Shown one piece after another: positions 43,398 through 52,653 of a DNA stretch of 64,000 bases. The notes under the pieces are model-generated. The model was not told where the DNA came from. It saw nothing but the letters and a program-made list of their open reading frames with translations, and ran no database searches. Origin of the DNA: SLST01 sp046538735 (GTDB lineage: Bacteria; Spirochaetota; Spirochaetia; DSM-27196; SLST01). The DNA is taken from positions 38,443 through 102,442 of the forward strand of contig JBKHII010000003.1 of assembly GCA_046538735.1 (NCBI GenBank), in the 5' to 3' direction. How positions within the stretch are numbered: position 1 is the first letter of the stretch; each line of letters starts with the position of its first letter. The translations under genes were made by a program, and so were the position numbers.

Positions 43398-44170
43398 GGA
43401 TCGATCAGGTAGCGGCGCAGCTCTACACGCTGCGCGATCATCTCAAAACGAGCGCGCAGGTGGCCGAGTCACTGCGACGAGTTCGCAAGATCGGATATCG
43501 GGCTGTGCAGGTCTCCGGAACCGGGGCGATCGACGCGCAGGAGCTGGCGCGCATCATCGAAGGCGAGGGGCTGATCTGCTGCGCGACGCACGAAAACGCG
43601 CAGACGATACTCGAGACCCCGGAGGCGGTCGCGGAGAAGCTCCAGATCCTCGGATGCACGCACACCGCCTATCCCTTCCCGGCCGGTGTGGATCTCTCCT
43701 CGATGAGGGCGGTGAAGGAGCTTGCAAAGCAGTTGGATCGTGCGGGAGATGTCCTGCGTCAGGCCGGGAAGACGCTCAGCTATCACAACCACGACGTGGA
43801 GTTCAGACGCGTGAAGAACCGCGTCATCCTCGACTACATCTATGAGTCTACCGATCCAGAAAACCTGAAGGCCGAACTCGACACGCACTGGGTCCAGGCC
43901 GGAGGCGGAAGCATCGCCTCGTGGTGCCGGAAGATGGCCGGCCGAATGCCGCTGATTCACCTCAAGGACTACGCGGTCAACGCCGACCGGCAGCGCCGTT
44001 TCGCCGAAATCGGCTCAGGGAATCTGGATTGGCACGAGATCGTGAGCGCGGCCGAGCAGGCGGGCTGCGTCTGGTTCATCGTTGAGCAGGACAGCCACTG
44101 GACGGACAACGATCCGTTCAAGAGCCTGAAGACGAGCTTCCGCTACCTCAAGAACGAGATAGCGGACTGA
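43394..44170 (+). CDS. Sugar phosphate isomerase/epimerase (xylose isomerase-like TIM barrel)
   Basis: A 258-residue protein of the AP endonuclease 2/xylose isomerase-like TIM-barrel fold. Metal-site residues can be seen in SYHNHDVEFRR, LKAELDTHWVQAGG (Asp and His), LIHLKDYAV and WFIVEQDSHW. Such proteins act as epimerases or isomerases of sugars or inositols. Its start lies in the stop of the beta-mannosidase gene (ATGA), so it probably handles a product of mannoside breakdown; mannose isomerisation or a keto-sugar step would be the simplest guess. Ends 12 nt before the convergent lgt gene. Confidence 0.87.
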   Translation: MRIDQVAAQLYTLRDHLKTSAQVAESLRRVRKIGYRAVQVSGTGAIDAQELARIIEGEGLICCATHENAQTILETPEAVAEKLQILGCTHTAYPFPAGVDLSSMRAVKELAKQLDRAGDVLRQAGKTLSYHNHDVEFRRVKNRVILDYIYESTDPENLKAELDTHWVQAGGGSIASWCRKMAGRMPLIHLKDYAVNADRQRRFAEIGSGNLDWHEIVSAAEQAGCVWFIVEQDSHWTDNDPFKSLKTSFRYLKNEIAD

Positions 44171-44182
44171 CCGTCGTCCGGA

Positions 44183-45208
44183 CTACTTGACCTTCTTCCG
44201 CAGCTTCCGCATCGAGCGGGAGCGGTCCTCCCGCTGCGTCTCCTCGTCTCCGGCGTTCTCGCCCGCGCGTCGCTTCGCCAGCCGCGCGGCAACGTAGAGG
44301 AAGACGGCCCCTCCAAGAACCATCACGAGGCTGTAGAACTGGCTCGGGATCAGATTGAGCGGAGACTGGACGAAGTGCACCGGCAGGCCGGTATCTGCCG
44401 GCCGGACGGCGAAGTCCTGCGCCGAGATCGGCATCCGGAAATAGTCGATCACGAATCGGATCACACCGTACGCGATGACGTAGAAGCCGATGATGAATCC
44501 GTCGAATGGCTTTCGCTTGCGCAGCAGGAACCAGACGACGAGCCAGAGAATCAGGCCTTCGGTCAGCCCTTCGTAGAGCTGCGTCGGGTGACGCGGCAGA
44601 TTCACGAAGGCGTTCGGGCCGGCGACCTCGATCCCGACGTCCGCGGCGAACTCCTGCACCCACTCCTCGGAAGCAGGGAACCTCGCCGCCTCCGGAAACA
44701 CGACACCCCACGCGGCACGGGTCACTCGACCGTAGAGCTCTCCGTTGATGAAGTTGCCCAACCGGCCGAACATGTACCCGAGCGGAACACCGCAGAGCAG
44801 CATGTCGCCCCAGTCCAGAATAGGTATCTTCTTCACGCGGGCGTAGATCACGAACCCGAGGGCGGCTCCAACCAGTCCGCCGTAGTAGTTCATACCCTGG
44901 AGTCCCACGAATCGTCCGTCGCGAAACGGCCAGAAGATGAGCCACGGTCGTTGCAGGTAGATGCCGGTCGGATCGAAGAATAGCGTTGCGAACAACCGGG
45001 CACCGATCAAAAGACCGATGATACCCCAGAAGAAGAAGTTCACGACGGTGTCCTGATCCACGTCCAGCTTGCGCTGCCGCATCTGGACCATGAACAACAG
45101 ATATGTGATCGCGAAGGCAATCAGGTACATCAACCCATACCAACGGAACGGCAGTCCGGGAATGAGCTCGGCGCGCAGCCAGGATGGGAACTCTAGGTAC
45201 ATCGGCAC
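44183..45208 (-). CDS. lgt: Prolipoprotein diacylglyceryl transferase
   Basis: A 341-residue membrane protein with seven predicted helices. The Lgt signature GRLGNFINGELYGRVT (about 146-161) and the conserved LQGMNYYGGLVGAALG and RHPTQLYEGLTEGL segments are present. It transfers diacylglycerol from phosphatidylglycerol to the lipobox Cys of prolipoproteins, such as those encoded at 16838 and 18841. It is longer than the E. coli enzyme (291) owing to an insertion at about 170-200 and a basic C-terminal tail. A GTG start at 45208 has AGGAG upstream; ATG 45202 is two codons later. TATACT (45237-45232) is the likely -10. Confidence 0.95.
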   Translation of the reverse strand: MPMYLEFPSWLRAELIPGLPFRWYGLMYLIAFAITYLLFMVQMRQRKLDVDQDTVVNFFFWGIIGLLIGARLFATLFFDPTGIYLQRPWLIFWPFRDGRFVGLQGMNYYGGLVGAALGFVIYARVKKIPILDWGDMLLCGVPLGYMFGRLGNFINGELYGRVTRAAWGVVFPEAARFPASEEWVQEFAADVGIEVAGPNAFVNLPRHPTQLYEGLTEGLILWLVVWFLLRKRKPFDGFIIGFYVIAYGVIRFVIDYFRMPISAQDFAVRPADTGLPVHFVQSPLNLIPSQFYSLVMVLGGAVFLYVAARLAKRRAGENAGDEETQREDRSRSMRKLRKKVK

Positions 45209-45356
45209 GAGGCATCTCCTTGCGTCAGTAGAGTATAGCTCGTGCGCGCGGACACGGCTACCTCTCGCCGCTCCCGCGCTACTCGTTCGGGTACCGCACT
45301 TTACGCATCACCCGAGCGTTGATATCCTCGTCCAAGCGCACCATCAAGGAGGAGCG

Positions 45357-46187
45357 GTGGCGATAGCGAGTCTGCGTTCCACGGTTCGCCTGAACAACGG
45401 CATCAGGATGCCGATGTTCGGACTGGGCTGCACACGAGCCGAAGAGGAGCAGAACACCGAGCAAGCAGTGCTCACCGCGATCAACGCGGGATATCGCCTT
45501 GTGGACACGGCGAGCGTCTACGAGAACGAAGAAGCTATCGGGCGCGCCGTGAGATCCTCGCCGGTGCCGCGAAACGACCTCTTCCTCGCGACGAAGGTCT
45601 GGAACTCCGATCTCGGCTACGATCGCACGCTCCACGCGTTCGACCAATCGGCCGAGCTGCTCGGCGTGGACTACGTGGACCTCTATCTCATCCATTGGCC
45701 GCTCATCCGCCTGCGGCGCGAGAGTTGGCGCGCGCTCATCCGGCTCCTGGACGACCAACGCGTGCGCGCGATCGGCGTCTGCAACTTCGCCGTTCGACAC
45801 CTGGAGGAAATCATCGGCGAGACCGGCGTCGTGCCCTCGGTGAACCAGGTCGAGTTCAACCCGTTTCTGAACCAGCGGCGACTGCACGAATGGTGCCGGC
45901 GCAAAGACATCCTCGTTCAGACGCATACGCCGCTCTCGAAACGGGGTAAACGACGCGCTCGGCATCTTCGCGAGATCGCGGCGCAGTACGGAAAGGAAAC
46001 CCCTCAGCTCCTCGTGCGCTGGGCACTCCAGAAGGGCGTCGCCGTGCTCGTCCGGAGCCTCGACCCCAACGATATCGTTGCGCACGCGAATGTCTTCGAC
46101 TTTGAAGTCTCGCTCCGCGATATGGACGTGCTCGACTCGCTCCACGAGAATCTTCGCGTCGGCTGGGATCCTACGAACGCGCCGTAA
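45357..46187 (+). CDS. Aldo/keto reductase
   Basis: A 276-residue AKR. The catalytic tetrad can be seen: Asp in LVDTASVYENEEAIG with Tyr, Lys in FLATKVWN, His in YLIHWPL. Signature VNQVEFNPFLNQRRLHEWC and the C-terminal DILVQTHTPLSKRG fit the AKR5 type. It reduces aldehydes or ketones with NADPH. The GTG at 45357 has AAGGAGG five bases upstream and starts just before the family N-terminus (STVRLNNGIRMPMFGLG); the frame is open far upstream but without homology. TATCCT (45323-45328) with TTTACG 17 bases upstream is a likely promoter. Confidence 0.92.
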   Translation: MAIASLRSTVRLNNGIRMPMFGLGCTRAEEEQNTEQAVLTAINAGYRLVDTASVYENEEAIGRAVRSSPVPRNDLFLATKVWNSDLGYDRTLHAFDQSAELLGVDYVDLYLIHWPLIRLRRESWRALIRLLDDQRVRAIGVCNFAVRHLEEIIGETGVVPSVNQVEFNPFLNQRRLHEWCRRKDILVQTHTPLSKRGKRRARHLREIAAQYGKETPQLLVRWALQKGVAVLVRSLDPNDIVAHANVFDFEVSLRDMDVLDSLHENLRVGWDPTNAP

Positions 46188-46234
46188 GCTCGGGGCTCAT
46201 AGACAAGCGACGATCTCCCGACAATACCTAGTAT

Positions 46235-46414
46235 ATGAGCGACACGGACCTCGAACGCTGCGCTGCCTGCCATGCACCGCTTTGTGAGTCGGACGCAGGG
46301 CCGAACCCTGCGACAACCGTGCTCGAACGCGACAATGAGATCGTTTTGGTACATTGTCCACGATGCGGTACACTACTGATACGAGTCACTCCGCTGCCGG
46401 TACGAGCGAGGTGA
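46235..46414 (+). CDS. 59-residue zinc-ribbon protein
   Basis: A small reading frame MSDTDLERCAACHAPLCESD followed by about 20 residues and then VHCPRCGTLLIRV. The cysteine pairs CAAC (Cys9, Cys12) and CPRC (Cys41, Cys44) form a classic zinc ribbon; Cys17 is extra. It lies 47 nt after the aldo/keto reductase gene and 13 nt before the next long gene, so it is likely co-transcribed with the latter. It may bind nucleic acid or a protein partner. Codon use is in keeping with its neighbours. Not certain but the double CxxC arrangement is unlikely by chance. Confidence 0.65.
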   Translation: MSDTDLERCAACHAPLCESDAGPNPATTVLERDNEIVLVHCPRCGTLLIRVTPLPVRAR

Positions 46415-46427
46415 TTCCGTCGAGATC

Positions 46428-48230
46428 ATGAGCGCCCAGCCAGACTACGTCAGCTTCGAGCCGAAGGGCCGGGATGAGGTTCTCTCTCAGATCGGCAGCT
46501 TCTCACCATCCGAACGCGACTTGTTCCAGCGACTCTGCGATAGTTGGGAGCCGAGGATAGACGCCCGGCAATTCATCCGTAGCGCTGAGAAGAACGAGAA
46601 GCAGGAACGATCGGCGCTCGAACGGCTCATGGCGAAACTCCGAACGGCGGAGCTCGGCGTGCTGACCACCAAGCCCGGCGAATCGGGCGCCGAGCCCGAT
46701 GAGATCGTCCTCACGAGCAAAGGAAGCCTCGAATTCTGGACCGTGGTTGTGGAACAGGCCATCGAGCGGATTGTGCGCTCACGGCAAGGCGTACTCCCAT
46801 CCGTTGAGCGCATTCGGGCGCACAAGTCGCTCCCGCCGGACTACCACGTCGTGGAGGCGGACTCGTCGCAGTTCCTCTCCGCGTACTCGGGAAACGCCGA
46901 GCCACAGACCGTCTACCGGCTTCGCCTCCTCGGCGACTATCGGATACTCTTCACGCTCGGCACGGCGAGAGCCATTGTCGCGAGGGCGTTGGCGGTCCTC
47001 AGGCGCGATCTGGATGAACGCGGGATCGTGGAAGAGCTCGCGCGAATCCGGGACACGACCATGACCGAAATCCGGAGCCGGCTCGAGAGCCGCGCTCCCG
47101 ATGTCTGGCTCGAGCTGACGCAGACCGTGGTCAAGGAGCGCTCCACGATCGTGTTCCGCAAGAACATGGAGGAGTCGGACGAGCTCTTCCAACTCGCGTA
47201 TCTGGTGATGGTCTACACCGACGCTCGAATCGGAGCCGCTCGAGAACAGAAGGCCAACGACGAGCTCATTGCGGCCGAGCTCGCTCGGATCGACGACGCC
47301 GTTCGCGAGGTGCCTGCCGGGATGCTGTCGCAGGACGAGTTCTCGTCTCTCGTGGAATCGGCTCAAGACCGCGTCGGAAACGCCTCCGCCGCACTGCTCT
47401 CGCGCAGGCTGTCCGACGAGCTCCTGACCCCGCGTCCGCGTCGCAAGCTTTCCCGCGTATTGTTCGTCCACGGCGTCTACATCCACAACACGCGCGTGAG
47501 CACGGCATTCGAGTCCGCTCGATCCGAGATGAGCACGCGGCTCACCCGGGAGTATACCGAGCTCATGGAAGCGTTTCTTCGAGGACGCGCGCCGGAGATC
47601 GGCGAAGTATTCGGCTCACGAGACCGCTTCAACGAGGACATCGGGCGCAGGATCGGTCGTCAGAACCCGCTGCTGAGCGAACTGCTCTCTCAACCCCAGA
47701 TCGTCGCGGAAGCGGTCATTGTGGACACGAGGCAACGGTACGAGGAGATGCCCACGGAGGAGATCCGCGGCTTCCTCGGCCGCTATTTCGATGTCCAGTC
47801 ATCCTCGCTGAAGCCGCTCAATGAACTGCTCGCGCTCAACGTCGCCGCGATGTTCGATGCGGCCTTCGCTCGCGTCGGCGTCCTCCGGCAGATCTTCCTG
47901 CGCCTCTCCGGGCGCTACGAGAGTCTTCGATCCTCGTACTCGCGCCGCTTCGGTACGAGCAACCGCTCTGCGGGATCCCTCGGAGCGCTCGATCGGACCG
48001 GTTCCCGCGCATCGCGAGTATCGTCCCTGCCGTCCGACGGCCCGCTCCCGGACGATGCGCCCGGAACGTACGAGACCGGCTCCGGCGCCCGCGGCTCCGG
48101 AGGTACCGCCTCGAGCCGCAGGCGCTCCGCCCCGCGGCCTGCACGCCCTCGTCCCAAGAGCCGCCAGGAGATCGACCGGATCTGGAAGGACTTCGACAAG
48201 GCGCTTCACACCAAGCCGTCAGAAGAATAG
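46428..48230 (+). CDS. Large protein of unknown function (DUF5312-like, seen in spirochaetes)
   Basis: A 600-residue protein of mainly charged helices without signal peptide, membrane helix or enzyme motif. The N-terminal start (YVSFEPKGRDEVLSQIGSFS) and the helical central region, together with the Arg/Pro/Ser-rich disordered tail (about 500-600), remind me of DUF5312 proteins of Treponema and relatives. I cannot verify this without a search. The gene follows the zinc-ribbon gene by 13 nt. Its end overlaps the convergent FAD oxidoreductase gene by 12 bp. Confidence 0.7.
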   Translation: MSAQPDYVSFEPKGRDEVLSQIGSFSPSERDLFQRLCDSWEPRIDARQFIRSAEKNEKQERSALERLMAKLRTAELGVLTTKPGESGAEPDEIVLTSKGSLEFWTVVVEQAIERIVRSRQGVLPSVERIRAHKSLPPDYHVVEADSSQFLSAYSGNAEPQTVYRLRLLGDYRILFTLGTARAIVARALAVLRRDLDERGIVEELARIRDTTMTEIRSRLESRAPDVWLELTQTVVKERSTIVFRKNMEESDELFQLAYLVMVYTDARIGAAREQKANDELIAAELARIDDAVREVPAGMLSQDEFSSLVESAQDRVGNASAALLSRRLSDELLTPRPRRKLSRVLFVHGVYIHNTRVSTAFESARSEMSTRLTREYTELMEAFLRGRAPEIGEVFGSRDRFNEDIGRRIGRQNPLLSELLSQPQIVAEAVIVDTRQRYEEMPTEEIRGFLGRYFDVQSSSLKPLNELLALNVAAMFDAAFARVGVLRQIFLRLSGRYESLRSSYSRRFGTSNRSAGSLGALDRTGSRASRVSSLPSDGPLPDDAPGTYETGSGARGSGGTASSRRRSAPRPARPRPKSRQEIDRIWKDFDKALHTKPSEE

Positions 48231-49778
48231 TCGACGCAGGCTCTTCCTCACCTCATGAGCGCAGTTGTACCCCGGCGCGCCGAATATCCCGCCTCCCGGG
48301 TGCATCCCGGCGCTCGCCAGGAAAAGACCTTTGAGCGGTGTCTTGTACGTGGAGAGCTCGGGCAGCGGCCGAAACATGAACATCTGGTCAATGAGCATCT
48401 CCACGTGCATGACGTTGGCGCGCGGCATATTGTGCTTCTCTTCGATCACGGGCGGGGACTGGACGTACATGTCTATGAGTCCGTCGCTCGTACCGGGAGC
48501 AAATCGGTCGATCACCGCGAAGAGTTTCTCCGCTTCGCGTCGCTCGATATCGTTCCAATGCAGACCTTCGCGCAGCGTGTAGGGGTAGTACTGCCCCCAG
48601 AGAAAGAGCGTGTGCTTGCCTTCCGGCGCCAGAGTAGAATCGATCGCGCTGAACGTCATCGCGACCACTGCCGGATGCTGAGACGGCTCCCCTCTCAGGT
48701 AGTCGGCATAGGCGTCGTTGAGATACTGCGTCGTGGGCGACAGCAGCTGAAGCCCCCGCAACACCTCGTCGTTGGACGCGTCGCTCAGGTTGTACGTGGG
48801 TAGACGATCCATCGCGGCGCGAACGACCATGCCGAAACCGTTCCCCACGTGGATTCGCTCCACGCGCGAACGCAGATCCGCGGAGATCCAGTTTCGGAGG
48901 AGGTCGAGGAAGGTCACCCAGACGTGCGCGTTCGAGATGACTCGCTTCGCGGTGAACCGATCGCCGCGCTTCGTTCGTGCTCCCACCGCGCGCCCATTCT
49001 CAACGAGTATCTCGTCGACCTCATTCTCCGGCAGGACGTCGCCTCCGTGGTCCCGAACGTACGCGGCCAGCGCCTGAGTCAGCATCCCCGAACCGCCCCG
49101 TGGCCGTGCGGGGCCCTTCTTGTGGATCAGAGAGTGCCACCCGATGAACTCGGCGCTCGCCGCGTCGATCGGCGGTGGGCCGCTCTGGGCGCCCCACCAC
49201 GCGAGCGCGGCGCGCACCCGTTCGTCCGTGAACGTCTCGTTGATCAGCCGTCCGTAGCTGCGAAACAGACTCCGGAGGAGATCGGTGCGGTCGCGGGAGT
49301 TCTCGCTGAGCTTTCTCAGAAGGATCGTCGACCCGAAATTGCGCATGGATGGGGACTTCAGGAAGAGTTCGAAGACGGCTTCGTTCAGTGGTTGCCACCG
49401 CCGGATGAAGCGACGGTACGCCTCCGCGTCGTGGTCACTGAGTCGCGCGATGTTGTCGCACGTCTTGTCGAGATCCTGGTAGAAACTGACCGACGTTCCG
49501 TCGCTGAAGGGTGCCGTCATGAACGGGTCAAGCGGTATGTATTCGAGCCCGTATCGTTCGAGCTCCAGATCGTGGACGATCGGCGTGTGATGGATCATGA
49601 AGTGCGCCGAACCGCCCACGTCCAGTTTGAAACCTCCGAACATCTCCTCGGTGCAGACGGCGCCGCCGATCGTCGACCGGCGTTCGAGCACGGTAACACG
49701 ATAGCCCCACTTCGCGAGGTACGCCGCAGCGGTCAGGCCGTTGTGCCCGCTGCCGATCACCAGTACGTCGGTTTCCAT
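48219..49778 (-). CDS. Phytoene desaturase/carotenoid oxidase-like FAD oxidoreductase
   Basis: A 519-residue flavoprotein with an N-terminal FAD-binding Rossmann motif VIGSGHNGLTAAAYLAKWG followed by VLERRSTIGGAVCTEE, and a C-terminal FAD segment LFLASAGMHPGGGIFGAPG. This is the phytoene dehydrogenase/CrtI-like family, which also covers many non-carotenoid substrates. No other carotenoid gene lies nearby, so the substrate is open. Minus-strand TTGCCG, 18 nt and TAACTA stand immediately upstream of the ATG (six bases), suggesting a leaderless mRNA. It diverges from a second FAD oxidoreductase. Confidence 0.87.
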   Translation of the reverse strand: METDVLVIGSGHNGLTAAAYLAKWGYRVTVLERRSTIGGAVCTEEMFGGFKLDVGGSAHFMIHHTPIVHDLELERYGLEYIPLDPFMTAPFSDGTSVSFYQDLDKTCDNIARLSDHDAEAYRRFIRRWQPLNEAVFELFLKSPSMRNFGSTILLRKLSENSRDRTDLLRSLFRSYGRLINETFTDERVRAALAWWGAQSGPPPIDAASAEFIGWHSLIHKKGPARPRGGSGMLTQALAAYVRDHGGDVLPENEVDEILVENGRAVGARTKRGDRFTAKRVISNAHVWVTFLDLLRNWISADLRSRVERIHVGNGFGMVVRAAMDRLPTYNLSDASNDEVLRGLQLLSPTTQYLNDAYADYLRGEPSQHPAVVAMTFSAIDSTLAPEGKHTLFLWGQYYPYTLREGLHWNDIERREAEKLFAVIDRFAPGTSDGLIDMYVQSPPVIEEKHNMPRANVMHVEMLIDQMFMFRPLPELSTYKTPLKGLFLASAGMHPGGGIFGAPGYNCAHEVRKSLRRLFF

Positions 49779-49833
49779 GGTCGATAGTTACTGCCGAGGC
49801 GAACCGCTCGGCAAGCACGATCATGCGGCCCGG

Positions 49834-49862
49834 ATGACATCCGGCGCCACGAGCGCTATCCT
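49834..49862 (+). promoter_or_regulatory. Promoter of the FAD oxidoreductase gene at 49867
   Basis: ATGACA (49834-49839), 17-nt spacer, TATCCT (49857-49862). The GTG at 49867 and ATG at 49870 lie four and seven bases behind it, so the transcript has almost no leader. Confidence 0.65.
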
Positions 49863-49866
49863 GATC

Positions 49867-51126
49867 GTGATGCTCAACTGGTTGATCATCGGAGGAGGGG
49901 TGCACGGGTGCACCATCGCTCACTCGCTTCTCACCTACGCGCGGGCTCCTCGCGCCGGACTGCGAGTCGTGGATCCGCACGCCGAACCGTTGGACGAATG
50001 GCATCGGACGACGCACAACTGCGGAATGCGCTTTCTTCGATCACCCGCGGCGCACGCGATCGTCCCCGACTTCACGGCGCTGCTCGGCTGGGCGAAGCAG
50101 AACGGGTTCGAGCGGGACTCGCATACGATTCCTCCCTACGCACGTCCCTCGCTCGAGCTCTTCAACGCGCACGCTCACTCCATGATCGAGCGAAGCGGCC
50201 TTCGGGAGTTGTGGCATCAGGCGACGGCCGTTCGAGTCGGACGGAGAGAGGGGGACGGAAGCCGGCGAGTCACACTGGAAGACGGATCGTCGCTCCGAGC
50301 TCGGAACATCGTACTCGCACTGGGTCGAGCGGGAGGGCTCAACCTGCCCGAATGGGCGCCCGGGGCGAGTGGTCGAGTCGTGCACGTCTTCGCGCCCACC
50401 TTCGACCGCGCGGAGGCGGAGCGCGCGCGGCATCCGGTCGTGATCGGCGGTGGCGTGACGGGGGTCCATCTCGCGCTCCATCTGGCGGACCGCGGCCGTC
50501 GCGTGCGATTGATCGTACGCGCGCCTATCCGGGTGAAGCAGTTTGACTCCGATCCGTGCTTCATCGGACCGGCGTGCATGAAAGGCTACCTCGCAATCGA
50601 CGATCCGAACGAGCGGCGGCGCGTGCTCGCCACGGTTCGGAACCCCGGTTCGGTGCCCTCCGAGCTCGCCGAGCAGTTGGATGCGGCGGTCGCGGGTGGA
50701 AGCATCGAGCTCGTGATCGACGAGATCGAGAGCACGCGCCCGATCGAAGACAAGCGGGTCGTCCTCCACGGGAACCGCGACGCGTACGAGAGTGACTTCG
50801 TTGCGCCGGCTACCGGCTATGCACGGAATCCTCCGGGGGGAGCGATCCGCGAGTCGCTCGCGGACGGAAGCGCGACCGGTTCGCCGCTGCCGGAAGACGC
50901 GGAGGGATACGCCCTCCCGCGTTCGTCTCTTGAATGGGCTGACGGGTTGTACGTTACCGGTTCATTCGCGGAACAGGAGCTCGGGCCGGCGGCGCCGAAC
51001 ATCATCGGAGCGCACCTCGCGTCCAAGCGGATCGTCGCGCATCTCTCAGGGAGAGTACGGCTCGTGCCGAGCGCCTGGCGCCGCTACGCGCCGGCGAGCG
51101 TCTCCAGCTCGTCCACCTCGTTCTGA
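49867..51126 (+). CDS. FAD/NAD(P)-binding oxidoreductase
   Basis: About 419 residues. The N-terminal dinucleotide-binding motif LNWLIIGGGVHGCTIAH is followed by an NAD(P)-type second GxGxxG, VVIGGGVTGVHLALHL (about 195), and the C-terminal FAD-typical YVTGSFAEQELGPAA. This two-Rossmann arrangement resembles flavin-containing monooxygenase-like or lysine/ornithine-hydroxylase-like enzymes. The substrate is not recognisable. The frame starts further upstream, but the fold begins at GTG 49867 or ATG 49870, adjacent to the promoter. Its 3' end overlaps the convergent cyclase gene by 43 bp. Confidence 0.8.
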   Translation: MMLNWLIIGGGVHGCTIAHSLLTYARAPRAGLRVVDPHAEPLDEWHRTTHNCGMRFLRSPAAHAIVPDFTALLGWAKQNGFERDSHTIPPYARPSLELFNAHAHSMIERSGLRELWHQATAVRVGRREGDGSRRVTLEDGSSLRARNIVLALGRAGGLNLPEWAPGASGRVVHVFAPTFDRAEAERARHPVVIGGGVTGVHLALHLADRGRRVRLIVRAPIRVKQFDSDPCFIGPACMKGYLAIDDPNERRRVLATVRNPGSVPSELAEQLDAAVAGGSIELVIDEIESTRPIEDKRVVLHGNRDAYESDFVAPATGYARNPPGGAIRESLADGSATGSPLPEDAEGYALPRSSLEWADGLYVTGSFAEQELGPAAPNIIGAHLASKRIVAHLSGRVRLVPSAWRRYAPASVSSSSTSF

Positions 51127-52607
51127 TACTCGAGGATGCTCGAGCGTATACTCTCGAACACGAGAGGGAAGAGCACGTTGAAGAAATAGGCTCGCTGCAC
51201 CATCTGCTTGCGGCTCTGCTCGTACTCCGCCCGGATCTCCCGTTCCCGGCGATGCATGTACTCCTCGTACCCTTCGAAATCGGCCTGGCGTCCGCCGTTC
51301 TGAGACTCTCGTTTCACGATATCCTGGAAACGACCCAGCTTGTCCAGAATCTCGTAGAGCGAGAAGTGAGCATCCACGTGGGCGGTGATCCTCTGCATGT
51401 CGTCGTCCAGCTTCTGCCGGACCTCCTGGAGCTGCAGGGGATAGAGGATCTCGAGCATGTACCGTTTCCGGATCACGACTCCCGCCCGGCGCAGCGCGTC
51501 CTCGATCGCGTTGATGACGTACGGGTTCCCGCGGTAGTAGCGCAGCAGGTCGAGAACTCGGTCGGCCCCGCTGAGGCCCATGCTGATGAGATTGCTCACC
51601 TGCTCGGCGATCGACTCCGGCAGGTTTGGTGTCACTTGAACGCTGTACGTCTCGAAGGTCGCGCCGCGCTTGTCCGCGAGCAGCACCTCGCCGTACTTGA
51701 ACAACTCGTCTCGCGTGATGTTGCGGTAGTAGCTACCGAGCGCGAGCGACTCACGCAGGAAACGCTCATAATACTCCTCGGCGACGCGGGTCTCAACGAG
51801 CTTCTCGTACAGCGCCTTGCTGATTCTCAATCCGCCGACCGGAGCGCTCGACTCCATGCGCTTCGCGTCGATCACGGCGTTCCCCACCACGTCCCACTGC
51901 TTCGCGCCGTCCGGACCGAAGTTCCCGATCGTAACCGGCCCGATGTTCGCTCCGATGCGAATGCGGATCTGAAAGAGCGCGTTGATGGAGCGGGAGAGCT
52001 CGAATGAGTTACGAAGCGTGGACACGATATCGAACGCCTTCTTCAGCGCCGCCTTCGCCTCGTCGCTCACACCTTCGAGCAAGAACTTCTCGTTCGCCTG
52101 GTTGAAGAGCGAGCAGACCCGCTGCATCTCCACGCACGTGTAGAAGAGCTCCTTCGCGATGTAGCGTTCGACCTCGTCGTCCGGCATATCGCGCACCCGC
52201 GGATCGATAGTGCCACCGTAGTGGAACATGAGGCTGTCGCCTTCGATCTTGTTCAGGTAGCCGCCGTGACGCTTCAGAACGCCGGCGAATGCGGTATACA
52301 GCCCATTCAGCACGTCCTGATTCTCCTGCGGGCTCAGAAACTGCGACAGGTAGGTGTAGTCGGCGATATCGATGAAGCCGACGCCCACGATCATTACCTC
52401 GCTCGTCGTGGGGATCCCGCCCATCTCCATGATCGCGTCGACGAGTTGCGTGGGCAGGTAGAAGTTCTGAATCTCCTCGCGGAGCTCCTGCGGATCGATC
52501 CGGTGTTCGGGCTCGGGGGCCGCCTCCACGCCGAAGACATCGTCATCGTCGTCGGGGACGGACTCCAGCATCTCAAGCTCAACTGAATCGCGTTCTTCAT
52601 CGGTCAT
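51084..52607 (-). CDS. Class III adenylate/guanylate cyclase-like protein
   Basis: A 507-residue protein. The cyclase homology domain (about 65-300) starts with MIVGVGFIDIADYTYLSQF, whose two Asp positions bind the metals; the second metal Asp is in NKIEGDSLMFHY, and Lys before it fits purine recognition. The WDVVGNAVIDAKRMESS segment keeps the stabilising Arg but has Ile where class III enzymes have the transition-state Asn (VN). Activity is therefore in doubt. The rest is helical with coiled-coil character (REREIRAEYEQSRKQM). The start at 52607 is the first Met before the acidic N-terminal region; no clear ribosome site. Divergent from nothing, it follows ligA on the same strand. Confidence 0.82.
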   Translation of the reverse strand: MTDEERDSVELEMLESVPDDDDDVFGVEAAPEPEHRIDPQELREEIQNFYLPTQLVDAIMEMGGIPTTSEVMIVGVGFIDIADYTYLSQFLSPQENQDVLNGLYTAFAGVLKRHGGYLNKIEGDSLMFHYGGTIDPRVRDMPDDEVERYIAKELFYTCVEMQRVCSLFNQANEKFLLEGVSDEAKAALKKAFDIVSTLRNSFELSRSINALFQIRIRIGANIGPVTIGNFGPDGAKQWDVVGNAVIDAKRMESSAPVGGLRISKALYEKLVETRVAEEYYERFLRESLALGSYYRNITRDELFKYGEVLLADKRGATFETYSVQVTPNLPESIAEQVSNLISMGLSGADRVLDLLRYYRGNPYVINAIEDALRRAGVVIRKRYMLEILYPLQLQEVRQKLDDDMQRITAHVDAHFSLYEILDKLGRFQDIVKRESQNGGRQADFEGYEEYMHRREREIRAEYEQSRKQMVQRAYFFNVLFPLVFESIRSSILEYQNEVDELETLAGA

Positions 52608-52653
52608 GTCGCAGTCCCATCGGCGTCCAGTGTAGCCGTACCGGGCGGCTCGA

